A program made the position numbers and the translations under genes. A model generated the notes under the pieces. That model ran no database searches. It was given only the letters and a program-made list of their open reading frames with translations, and was not told the DNA's origin. A stretch of DNA of 38,946 nt from a virus, in the IMG/VR virus record IMGVR_UViG_3300023202_000230, positions 1-38,946 of that record, one strand, 5' to 3'. Positions 6,760 to 14,912 of this stretch are shown here, piece after piece (within the stretch, counting starts at the first letter, position 1; each line of letters starts with the position of its first letter).

Positions 6760-9695
6760 AATATGTATTTAGAAATATTAAAGGACACACAGTCAAGCTT
6801 CCAGGTCGTGATGGCAGATTGGTTCATTTCGCAATTGGTGAACAAAAATCTTTAGATTTTTATTTTAAAAAATATGCTCCTAAGTATTTATCTATTGTAA
6901 AGGAAGTTAAAGAAAAAACAGTAAATGTAAATAGTGACAATCATCTTAGACGTGTTGCAAAACCAAAAGTTAGAAATAATAAGGAAGATAGAAAAGTATT
7001 AGTATCTCGTAAAGCAGTTAAGGCAGTCAAAGCAGCTAATGCAACAATAACAATTGGTGGTAATAGAAATAAAAGAAATAAAATTGCCAAAATTGTTGGT
7101 AGGGCATCTCAAACTAAAAGATCGAGTGCAACTAGTTTTTCGATAGCTAGGATAGAAGAGAATTCTATACCGATATCTAATGATATAGGAGTTGGAATTC
7201 TTAGTTTTAATCGACTTAAGTCTTTGATACCACTAATTGAGTCCATTCGTAAATATACTGATCTAAATAAAACTACTGTTTTTGTTAGTGATGAAAGTAC
7301 TGATCAGAAAGTTTGGGATTGGCTTAAAAATCAGAAAGATATCGTTGTTTTGCATAATGAGAGAAAGGGTATTTCAGCGAATACTAATAGGATTCTTAGA
7401 TGTCTATCAAGGTTTAAATATAAATTGATTCTGAATGATGATGTAGAGGTTTTGAGAGATGGATGGGATAGTTTTTATTTCAAGATCATGGATAATACTG
7501 GACTGAAGCACTTTTGTTATAGACAGAAAGGGATTTACGGAGCTGATAGGCCAAAACCTGATAAAAATGGCTTGATTAAGGTTGTTGAAAAACCACATGG
7601 TGCTGTATTGGCAATTCATGATGATGCATTTAGAAAGATAGGTTACTTCGATGAGAAATTTGGGGTATATGGTTTTGAACATGTTGATTATAGTGATAGG
7701 ATAGCTAGACATTGTCATGGTCAACCTGGATATTTTGATGTTAAAGGGTCTGACTCTTATTTTAAAATATATGATGATGCTACTAGCGATCCCAATAAAC
7801 ATTCGCATTATTCTAAAGCAAAAAAGATTTATTCAGAGATATCTAAAGATAGAGTGTATGTTGAAACTTCTAATAATTCAATAGTTCATGGTATTACTTA
7901 TATAATTCCTTTTAGAGATATAGGTAGACAAAAGTGTATTTTAACTGTGATTAATAATATTAAAGCTCAGAGATACCCAGATATTCAGATTATTTTAGCC
8001 GAACAAGATGATAAAACGAAAATTGATTTGAATAAATTTGGTTGTGTGGATCATACTTTAGTTAAAAATTGGATTAATGGCATGCATTTCTGTAAATCTG
8101 CAGCATTCAATAAGGGGGTTGAATTATCTAAATTTGAGAATTTGATTTTACATGATGCTGATATGTTAGTTAGATCAGACTATTCTAAAAAGATTGCTGA
8201 TTTATTATTAGAGCATGAGTCTGCACATATTGGATCTACAGTTTGTTATATGGAAAAAGAATCAACTGATAAAATTGTAGAAAATCAATCAATTGATAAG
8301 TCTAGAGTATCAAGTGATCGTGTTGTCAGTTATTATGAAGGTGGATCTTTTGGTATCAAGAAGTCGGCTTATATTCGTATTGGTGGATTTTGTGAGGATT
8401 TTATCGGCTATGGTTGTTTCACTGAAGGTAATTATGTGGTTACATCTGATGGTTTAGTAGATATCCAAGATGTGAAAGAAGATGATTATGTATTAACTCA
8501 TGCTGGTGAATATCAAAGGGTAGTTAGAAAATATTCAAGGCATTGTAATGACAATGTATTTGATGTCTTTATTCCTGGGAGGATACCAATACGTGGTGTA
8601 ACGGATGAGCACCCGTTTTTAGTAGATGGTGAATGGGTTGCAGCGAAAGATTTAAAGATTGGGATGGAAGTGTCCTTCCAGCCTTGCTATGTCGATTTAG
8701 TTCCGTTTTCTAATTTATTCGATATAATGAATGATGATAAGTCCAAAAATGACATAAATATTAGCTTATATTCAGGTTATTTTTCCTGGTTTGTCGGATT
8801 ATTCTTGGCTGGTGGAGTTGTCAAATTAAATAAAGCAGTTTATTTGTATATTGATGAATTGGAGGAGCAATTGTTGGAAAAGATTTATGAGGTAGTCGAC
8901 ATAATAAACCCTTCTATCAGTATAAAGTCACATTTTGTTAAACATGGATGCAGAGAAGTAAGAATATTCAGTTCCAAGTTAGCTAAGATTATTAATGCGG
9001 TATCTCCAAAATCTAATTCCAGGAACAAAGTATTAGCCAAATGGTATGTTGATAACTTAGATAATGAATCAAAGATTGAGCTTCTTTGCGGATTGATTGG
9101 TGGCGATGTAGACAAGCAGCATGGTTCAAAGAAAAGATTAGTTTATACTACTGGGAGCATCAATCTAGCTAATATCGTTTCAATGATGATGAATGAGTGT
9201 GGAATAAGTCATAATTTTGGAATTATGAAGACCAGTGGATTTAAAGAAAATGATGATTATATCTTAACTGTTAATAGGCAATGCGAAACGCATCTTGATG
9301 TTGCTGGGATGGTTAAGGATGATGTCGCTCAAAGAGAAGTATCGTTTAATAAGATCTATAGTATAAGTAATAGAGTTGTTAGTGAACCAGTTTACAACCT
9401 GGAAGTTGATAAGGATAACTCTTATATAATTAATGGTTCTATTGTCCATAATTGTGAAGATACTGAATTTTATAGAAGAATGGTAAAACAAACTAAATCA
9501 TATACCAATAGGTCGATAGACTTATTCCATTTATGGCATGATAGGACTAATGGGTGGACAGAAAGACACGGCATTAATAAGAGTTTACAGACTATGATGT
9601 TTAAAGAGAAAATTTCAAAATTGTGTACTAGATTAAATAAATATCTCACTAGCAAGTATGGAGGTCTACTTTCTCATGAAAGTAATGGTAGTTAG
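6756..9695 (+). CDS. Two-domain glycosyltransferase interrupted by an intein
   Basis: The order is: a short N-terminal domain (residues 1-55), a Lys/Arg-rich linker (60-135), a first GT-A domain (about 141-360) and a second GT-A domain (about 378-553 plus 900-950). The first has GVGILSFNRLKSL, a SDEST loop and the LNDDVEV metal-binding stretch, with a GYFDEKFGVYGFEHVDYSDR helix. The second has YIIPFRDIGRQ, LILHDADMLV (DxD-like), GGSFGIKK, GGFCEDFIGYG and CEDTEFYRRM. Residues 554-899 are an intein placed exactly between GYG and CEDTEF, the conserved ED motif of this family. Spliced length would be 633 residues. It probably glycosylates phage or host molecules, since it is paired with a second glycosyltransferase gene. 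The start ATG 6756 overlaps the upstream stop. Confidence 0.85.
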   Translation: MKYVFRNIKGHTVKLPGRDGRLVHFAIGEQKSLDFYFKKYAPKYLSIVKEVKEKTVNVNSDNHLRRVAKPKVRNNKEDRKVLVSRKAVKAVKAANATITIGGNRNKRNKIAKIVGRASQTKRSSATSFSIARIEENSIPISNDIGVGILSFNRLKSLIPLIESIRKYTDLNKTTVFVSDESTDQKVWDWLKNQKDIVVLHNERKGISANTNRILRCLSRFKYKLILNDDVEVLRDGWDSFYFKIMDNTGLKHFCYRQKGIYGADRPKPDKNGLIKVVEKPHGAVLAIHDDAFRKIGYFDEKFGVYGFEHVDYSDRIARHCHGQPGYFDVKGSDSYFKIYDDATSDPNKHSHYSKAKKIYSEISKDRVYVETSNNSIVHGITYIIPFRDIGRQKCILTVINNIKAQRYPDIQIILAEQDDKTKIDLNKFGCVDHTLVKNWINGMHFCKSAAFNKGVELSKFENLILHDADMLVRSDYSKKIADLLLEHESAHIGSTVCYMEKESTDKIVENQSIDKSRVSSDRVVSYYEGGSFGIKKSAYIRIGGFCEDFIGYGCFTEGNYVVTSDGLVDIQDVKEDDYVLTHAGEYQRVVRKYSRHCNDNVFDVFIPGRIPIRGVTDEHPFLVDGEWVAAKDLKIGMEVSFQPCYVDLVPFSNLFDIMNDDKSKNDINISLYSGYFSWFVGLFLAGGVVKLNKAVYLYIDELEEQLLEKIYEVVDIINPSISIKSHFVKHGCREVRIFSSKLAKIINAVSPKSNSRNKVLAKWYVDNLDNESKIELLCGLIGGDVDKQHGSKKRLVYTTGSINLANIVSMMMNECGISHNFGIMKTSGFKENDDYILTVNRQCETHLDVAGMVKDDVAQREVSFNKIYSISNRVVSEPVYNLEVDKDNSYIINGSIVHNCEDTEFYRRMVKQTKSYTNRSIDLFHLWHDRTNGWTERHGINKSLQTMMFKEKISKLCTRLNKYLTSKYGGLLSHESNGS
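8415..9452 (+). mobile_element. Intein with decayed LAGLIDADG domain inside the glycosyltransferase
   Basis: The 346-residue in-frame insertion begins with Cys554 (CFTEGNYVVTSDGLVDIQDV, block A) and has block B as GVTDEHPF (Thr616, His619). It ends with block F/G VYNLEVDKDNSYIING then IVHN (His898-Asn899), followed by extein Cys900. All splicing residues are present, so splicing should work. The central part has two LAGLIDADG-like helices, FVGLFLAGG (679-687) and LLCGLIGGDVD (776-786). The acidic residue expected at the end of the first is Gly, so homing endonuclease activity is probably lost. Confidence 0.92.
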
Positions 9696-10662
9696 GCCAC
9701 CTGGTGGTGCTTTTTCATACATAACAAAGGGCTACATCAATTCGTTTAATGATATTGGTGTTGATGCTAGATATTGGAATGGCGATTTCAAAACTGCCCA
9801 TGATTTTAATCCTGATTTGTATATTGGGTGTTCTGGCCATAGGCAAAATATCAGATCCGCTGGAGTAAACCCTAAGGTTGCAATACATGTCAATCCATTT
9901 GGGGATAGGCTTACACCATTGTTTGGTGTTGATATAAATGAGCCGTTTGATGCTATTGAATGGGTTAAGTCTCAGAAGCCAGACATAGTTTTTGGGTATG
10001 GACTACAACAAGATTATAAAACATACTGGAGGAATTGGTTAAGTATTGCTAAGTTTGTTGGGTGTCCAACTGCTGGAGATATTGTTGAATATTACCCACA
10101 AAGAGAAGAATGTGATTATAAAGTCGCATTTCTGGGTGGTAGGTGGGGCTATAAAGCAAATAATATCAACAAGTGGCTTCTTCCATCAATCAATAAGCTT
10201 GGTGATAAAATAGCTATTAGAGGATGGGGTGGGTGGCATGGCGTCAATCAATACCGTGGCATTTTGCCGGTAAATGATAGCGGTAGGGCATTTTTAAGTT
10301 CTGCTATGGTTGGCCCGTGTGTATGTGAACCACATACCACAAAATATGGTATTGATATACCTGAAAGATTTTTTAAGGTGGCGTTGTGTGGATCTCTACC
10401 TATTTTAGATAAGATAGAAGGATTCAACCGTTACTGTGATGAGCATGTAATGGCCAAGGATCCCAATGATTATTACAGTAAAATCGTAAATTATTCATGC
10501 AATCCGGATTATATTCATGAAGGCAAAGAAGTAGCAAAAAGAATTAGAACGGAAATACTAAATAAACATACATATCATCATAGAATGAGAGACATTTGTA
10601 TAGCAACTGGATTTACTAATATAGCTGAAAGATTTAATGATAGAATATCGGAATTTAGTTGA
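9676..10662 (+). CDS. Glycosyltransferase, GT-B type (CgeB/group 1-like)
   Basis: This 328-residue protein has a Rossmann-like N-terminus (MKVMVVRPPGGAFSYITKGY, IGCSGHRQN) and a C-terminal domain with AFLGGRWGYK, IAIRGWGGW and PERFFKVALCGSLPILD. The last is the nucleotide-sugar binding region of group 1 / CgeB-like enzymes, where a Glu-containing helix binds the sugar nucleotide. GGAGG at 9660-9664 and 11-nt spacing favour ATG 9676 over the in-frame ATG 9658. The gene overlaps the intein-bearing glycosyltransferase by 20 nt, so the two probably act on the same target. Confidence 0.75.
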   Translation: MKVMVVRPPGGAFSYITKGYINSFNDIGVDARYWNGDFKTAHDFNPDLYIGCSGHRQNIRSAGVNPKVAIHVNPFGDRLTPLFGVDINEPFDAIEWVKSQKPDIVFGYGLQQDYKTYWRNWLSIAKFVGCPTAGDIVEYYPQREECDYKVAFLGGRWGYKANNINKWLLPSINKLGDKIAIRGWGGWHGVNQYRGILPVNDSGRAFLSSAMVGPCVCEPHTTKYGIDIPERFFKVALCGSLPILDKIEGFNRYCDEHVMAKDPNDYYSKIVNYSCNPDYIHEGKEVAKRIRTEILNKHTYHHRMRDICIATGFTNIAERFNDRISEFS

Positions 10663-10885
10663 CTTCACCAACATTTATCATGACTTGTCTTAAAAATTGA
10701 CTGTGTGTATTTTTTAATAACCTTGTGATTTCCATTATGTCTTGCGGTTTGTATAATACTGATAATTTTTCTTCTTCTGATGTTGGGTCGTCGTACACTA
10801 ATACATATTTTTCGATTTTGAATTTTTTTACTAACTCCTCAAATTCGTTTCTAAATTTGTCCATGTCATTTTTTGCGTCTTCCAT
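10655..10885 (-). CDS. Small charged unknown protein (76 aa), minus strand
   Basis: Not recognised. The amphipathic, Lys/Glu-rich N-terminus (DKFRNEFEELVKKFKIEKYVLVYDD) looks like a real small protein, and no plus-strand alternative fills this gap convincingly. The stop overlaps the stop of the glycosyltransferase gene by 8 nt (convergent). The start codon is divergent from the GTG at 10900 with only 14 nt between them, sharing a nearly symmetrical AT-rich sequence. No ribosome site is visible. Confidence 0.5.
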   Translation of the reverse strand: MEDAKNDMDKFRNEFEELVKKFKIEKYVLVYDDPTSEEEKLSVLYKPQDIMEITRLLKNTHSQFLRQVMINVGEVN

Positions 10886-10899
10886 AGTATATTATATAC

Positions 10900-11511
10900 G
10901 TGAGCACAGTTCGTAAAGATGTATTGGGGGTTGCTGTAGAGTTTAAAAATTCAATGAAAAAAGCTGGAAAAGGATTTAAGTTTGCTAAAGCAAAAGATAT
11001 AACTGACACATATCATTATCGGTGGTTTAATTCTTTTGTTGATAAATGCTATCGTAATGGACTTGATTTAGATGGGGCTAAGGAAGTTGTGAGATCAATG
11101 GTTGTTTTTGCTAAGGATAATGGCATATTGAATAAGGGTGCTGCACTATTGAGTAGAAGTGATATAATTGATGTGTGCATAAGAAAGATTGAAAAAGATG
11201 ATCAGGATATTGATGAACACTTGATAACTATTAAAGAATCGCTGTCTACAATTGATGTTAATAATCCTGTGAGAATGCTGATTAAGAAACAGCATAGGCA
11301 CGGATCCCACAATATAGTATTATTGAGGGATAGAAACAAACTTCCTGATTTTTTTATTTCATTATCTAAATCATGTATGAAGGCGGTCTGTGAATTAAAA
11401 AGTGACGATCTTTTAAGTATCAGAGAGTATTATTTAATGAGAATGAAGATGATCAATAAATTTGGTGATGACACTTTAAGAGAAATAATGGGGGACGAAT
11501 ATAATGGCTAA
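10900..11511 (+). CDS. Unknown protein upstream of primase (203 aa)
   Basis: Not recognised. It is probably all helical, with a basic N-terminal part (KKAGKGFKFAKAKD) and a C-terminal part REYYLMRMKMINKFGDDTLREIM. It overlaps the primase gene by 8 nt, so a role in replication (for example helping helicase or primase loading, as gp59 does in T4, which is of similar size) is an inference from position only. The start is GTG 10900; the next in-frame ATG is 10954. Neither has a clear ribosome site. Confidence 0.6.
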   Translation: MSTVRKDVLGVAVEFKNSMKKAGKGFKFAKAKDITDTYHYRWFNSFVDKCYRNGLDLDGAKEVVRSMVVFAKDNGILNKGAALLSRSDIIDVCIRKIEKDDQDIDEHLITIKESLSTIDVNNPVRMLIKKQHRHGSHNIVLLRDRNKLPDFFISLSKSCMKAVCELKSDDLLSIREYYLMRMKMINKFGDDTLREIMGDEYNG

Positions 11512-12523
11512 GTATATGGATATTAAAACAAGAAAAAGATTTGTTAATCCTACTGCTGAGCAAATAGAGAATTGGTTTAAGCATAATCGCATTGATTATA
11601 AAAATCTAAGAGGCCAATTTAGAATTTGCAATCCAGATGGTGATTCAAAATTTTGTATGGAAATAAGTAAGGAAAAATCTTTAGTACATGACTTTAGACC
11701 AAATCATCAGCAATACGACGGTACTTTTGTAAGGTTCGTATCTAAATATAAAAGTATATCGATATCAGAAGCAATTGATGATATATGTGGTAGTAATATA
11801 ATATATGAGTCTATTGAAAATGATTGTGACGATGAAGATGATGATATAGAAGATGAAATTGATTTACCTAATGGTTGTTATTCTATTAGAGATGAAAAGA
11901 TGTTTGGATCTAGAATGCGTAGTATGGTTATGGATTATTTGGTTAAAGAAAGGTGTTTGAGTGAATATTCTATTATTAAAGCTAATATTCATTATCTTGG
12001 TACATCAGTTATTGTCCCTTATTATGAATATGGAATGATAGTATTTTGGCAAATGCGTCATCAGCTTTCTAAAGTTTTTAAGTTTCCACCTTCATCTAAT
12101 AAGAGTGCTGGTGATTTTTTATATGGATTTGATAATGTTGAGCCTTACTCTTTTGTAATTGTTACTGAGTCTATTTTCAATACTTTATCGATAGGTGACG
12201 ATTGTGTTGCTACTGGTGGCGCTTCTTTAAAATCTGGGCAAGTTAAATTATTGAAATCGTTGCGCCCTAGTAAAATAATATTAGCACCGGACAATGATTC
12301 GGCTGGCATTTCATCAGTACAAAAGGATTTTTTGTTATTAAGGAAAGAGAAATTTGATGTTTATTATTGTTTACCGCCAATAATTGATAATAGACCAGAT
12401 ATTGATTGGAATGATTTGAAGAAGATTGGTATCGATCCTAGAGAATATATTTTGAAGAACAATTTAAAATTAACAATGAAAGATGTATTTAATGGTATAA
12501 ATGGTAAGAATTTTATTATTTGA
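11504..12523 (+). CDS. DNA primase with Toprim domain (gp61-like)
   Basis: This 339-residue protein has a Toprim core: VIVTESIFNTLSIG (Glu222), ATGGASL (237-242) and KIILAPDNDSAG (Asp263, Asp265), as in DnaG-type primases. The N-terminal 90 residues occupy the place of the CHC2 zinc finger (FRICNPDGDSKFCMEIS, then YDGTFVRFV), but the usual Cys/His set is not there, so zinc binding seems lost or altered. An acidic linker lies at about residues 105-120. It makes RNA primers for lagging-strand synthesis. GGGGGA precedes ATG 11504. Confidence 0.82.
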   Translation: MAKYMDIKTRKRFVNPTAEQIENWFKHNRIDYKNLRGQFRICNPDGDSKFCMEISKEKSLVHDFRPNHQQYDGTFVRFVSKYKSISISEAIDDICGSNIIYESIENDCDDEDDDIEDEIDLPNGCYSIRDEKMFGSRMRSMVMDYLVKERCLSEYSIIKANIHYLGTSVIVPYYEYGMIVFWQMRHQLSKVFKFPPSSNKSAGDFLYGFDNVEPYSFVIVTESIFNTLSIGDDCVATGGASLKSGQVKLLKSLRPSKIILAPDNDSAGISSVQKDFLLLRKEKFDVYYCLPPIIDNRPDIDWNDLKKIGIDPREYILKNNLKLTMKDVFNGINGKNFII

Positions 12524-12815
12524 CTTGCTTTTTGTTGGTTAACGAATAAGATTTTTGAATTGTTATTTTCTTTAAGATAAATTCTCTGTATCCTTTTTTA
12601 TATGCTGATGGAATATTGTTCTTTGCCCATAATATTTTGTTTCTTAAATTATAGCTATCTAATTTGGTGTTGTTTTTCATTATTATTTCAGCTTCTTTTT
12701 TGCTTATTGCTTCATTAAGTATGGCGGATAATTTATCTCCTTTTTTCCCAAATACTAAAATTACGATGCTTTTACGTTCGTTCGTTTTTTGGTATAATAT
12801 TTGGCTAAGTATCAT
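12516..12815 (-). CDS. Small basic unknown protein (99 aa), minus strand
   Basis: Not recognised. Features are a beta-strand-like IVILVFGKKGDKL followed by helices and a very Lys-rich C-terminus (YREFILKKITIQK). The frame is open further 5' to 12899, but that would run into the gp5 gene; ATG 12815 is the sensible start. The stop overlaps the primase stop by 8 nt, the same geometry as the minus-strand gene at 10655. It is divergent from the gp5 gene at 24 nt. Confidence 0.45.
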   Translation of the reverse strand: MILSQILYQKTNERKSIVILVFGKKGDKLSAILNEAISKKEAEIIMKNNTKLDSYNLRNKILWAKNNIPSAYKKGYREFILKKITIQKSYSLTNKKQVK

Positions 12816-12839
12816 AGATACATAAAATATAAGTGAAAC

Positions 12840-14912
12840 ATGACTATTAACGACAATCTCCATAATATATACAACAAACTTGCTTATGATCGTAAGCAAA
12901 AGTCTGCTTATGATAGATATAAAGGAATATATCGTGCACTAGTTGTTGAAACTAACGATCCTTTGAATATGCACCGCGTGCGATATAAAATGCCGGAACA
13001 GCATGATTTTAATTTGAAAGCTGAAGATTGTCCTTGGGCTGTTCCTTTTTTTCCACATGGTGGTAAAGGTTGTGGATATTGGTCTTCGCCAAAGATTGGC
13101 GATATTATTTGGATATCTTTTGAAAAGCAACATTTTTATGCACCTATTTGGCTAGGACACGCAGAACCGACTAGACGTAGATTTTATAAATTACATGCCT
13201 TATTCCAGAAGACACAGGTGTTTGTTGATCAGGAAGGAAAACCTGTTGGCGATGATCCCATAGATTATGAAGAATATTATCCTAAGGATGGAAGACCTTA
13301 TTCATTAGGCATTAGTGATCGTTATGGAAATATGCTTGTATTGGATGAGACTGGTTATTTTCCTAGTGAGCATTCTGAATTTCCTGCGCCAGTTGGTGTT
13401 GATGGCATAGCAAATTCAGAATTTCAAGGACAACGATCTTCACCTAGGGCAAATGAGCCTGACAGGAAGATGATAGCCAATGTTAGTAAGTATGGCCATT
13501 ATATGGTGCTGGGCGACCAAGGATACGATTGGCAGTCAGAATTTTCTGGTAATTTTGATGAGGATCATGAAAAGGAGAAAATAAGAGTTAGAAATTTAAT
13601 TAGAACGTTAAATGAGGGGTCACCAAATAGTTCCGATAGAGATCAACGCAGGATAGAGTTTAGAAGCGGTTATGGCCATAAATTTGAAATGCGTGATGTT
13701 GGCTGGTCAGCCGCTGGTCCTAGTGGTAGTAGCAGTAGACCTGATGACTGGTTTGGTAGTTCTTCACAACAGTCGCGGTTTGGTAGTCGTGATGAAAGGT
13801 GGGTAAAATTAAGAACTAAAGGTGGTCATTTAATTCAGATGATGGATATGGGTGCCAACCCAGCATCTGACGTATTTATTAGGCGCAATAGAATAGAAGA
13901 GATCGGTGGGGCCGTTGACTCTGAAGATGATGATTGGCAAGGTAGGGATGGTCGCCAATTACGTTTTGTTACTAGATATGGTTTCAAGTTTGTATTAGAT
14001 GATCGTGGGTCTGATTCGAATGATGCCGAAGGATTAGAATCTCCAAGGGGTAATGGGTGGCTCATAAAAGGTCGTAGGGATAATAGGGGTTTTGGATGGG
14101 AGGTTAATGAGAAAGATTCTTTAAATCATTCATTGATGTATTCTCCAAAATCTAAAATATTTGAGATTAATGATAGATATGACTATATGATGATGTGCAC
14201 TAATACTGTATCACAAATCAGCAGAGAATGGAGTAAACTTAGAGAAAATGAATTTGCTTTAGCAAATTCCATGTCTTTCAACCCTGAAAATGATACTTAT
14301 CATTGTAAGTTAGACTTAGCTAATAATTATATAAGAATGAAGACTCCAGGTGGTAGAACTTCTGGCCAGGGATTTGAGACTAGATTTGCGGGAAATGGCA
14401 ATACTGTTTGGACTGAGATGATGGATAGGGACAATCGTGCATTGATAATGAATAGCACTTTGCGTCACACATCATGGCATGATTCTAGAGAACAGAAATT
14501 CATAACTATAGGTGATGATGATCAAGTCATATTGATAAGAAACAAAGTAGGTAAGGTACAAATACATGCTACTGGTAATGTTGAAGTTAAATCTGATTCA
14601 AATATTGCTCTAGATGCAGCAAATAATATAACAGCAAAGGCTGGTGGTCAATTTGTTGTTAATGCTGGTGGTGGTCAATTTGTTGTTAATGGGTCGGGTA
14701 TTGGTACTACCGGGAATGTCAGGGCATCCAAGGTTTTAGCATTTCACCCTGGTTGTGAATCTGGTGGGGGTGCTGGATCACCATCGCCATCTGGTGGGTC
14801 TGCTGCTCCATATATTCCACCTCGTGAATTGCCACTTACTCCATCTGATCGTGGTGCAGTATTCAATACTCCATTCAATCAAGTTAGTGAAAATGTAATA
14901 ACGGGGATTTAA
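12840..14912 (+). CDS. 5: Baseplate hub/spike protein, gp5/VgrG-like, without lysozyme domain
   Basis: The N-terminal OB-fold (residues about 28-110) reads YRALVVETNDPLNMHRVRYKMP ... SSPKIGDIIWISF ... APIWLGHAEP, typical of gp5/gpV. Then come at least five copies of a beta-hairpin-like motif of the form YG-x-F-x-L-x-D-x-G (DRYGNMLVLDE, KYGHYMVLGDQG, GYGHKFEMRDVG, RYGFKFVLDDRG). The C-terminal VEVKSDSNIALDAANNITA and repeated GGQFVVNAG/GGQFVVNGSG resemble the triple-stranded beta-helix of spikes. No T4-type lysozyme domain is seen. It forms the membrane-piercing spike at the tail tip. It begins the baseplate operon; downstream genes overlap by 1-4 nt. Confidence 0.82.
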   Translation: MTINDNLHNIYNKLAYDRKQKSAYDRYKGIYRALVVETNDPLNMHRVRYKMPEQHDFNLKAEDCPWAVPFFPHGGKGCGYWSSPKIGDIIWISFEKQHFYAPIWLGHAEPTRRRFYKLHALFQKTQVFVDQEGKPVGDDPIDYEEYYPKDGRPYSLGISDRYGNMLVLDETGYFPSEHSEFPAPVGVDGIANSEFQGQRSSPRANEPDRKMIANVSKYGHYMVLGDQGYDWQSEFSGNFDEDHEKEKIRVRNLIRTLNEGSPNSSDRDQRRIEFRSGYGHKFEMRDVGWSAAGPSGSSSRPDDWFGSSSQQSRFGSRDERWVKLRTKGGHLIQMMDMGANPASDVFIRRNRIEEIGGAVDSEDDDWQGRDGRQLRFVTRYGFKFVLDDRGSDSNDAEGLESPRGNGWLIKGRRDNRGFGWEVNEKDSLNHSLMYSPKSKIFEINDRYDYMMMCTNTVSQISREWSKLRENEFALANSMSFNPENDTYHCKLDLANNYIRMKTPGGRTSGQGFETRFAGNGNTVWTEMMDRDNRALIMNSTLRHTSWHDSREQKFITIGDDDQVILIRNKVGKVQIHATGNVEVKSDSNIALDAANNITAKAGGQFVVNAGGGQFVVNGSGIGTTGNVRASKVLAFHPGCESGGGAGSPSPSGGSAAPYIPPRELPLTPSDRGAVFNTPFNQVSENVITGI
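14643..14691 (+). repeat. Tandem 22-bp duplication in the spike gene
   Basis: The unit GGTGGTCAATTTGTTGTTAA (plus TG) occurs at 14643-14664 and again at 14670-14691. It encodes two GGQFVVN beta-helix rungs, so it is an internal protein repeat rather than a mobile element. Confidence 0.8.

Noticed and set aside
10725-10916. Plus-strand ORF of 63 aa in the gap after the second glycosyltransferase
   Set aside because: Low-complexity Ser/Asn/Phe-rich product that mirrors the more protein-like minus-strand ORF at 10655-10885 and runs into the GTG start at 10900.
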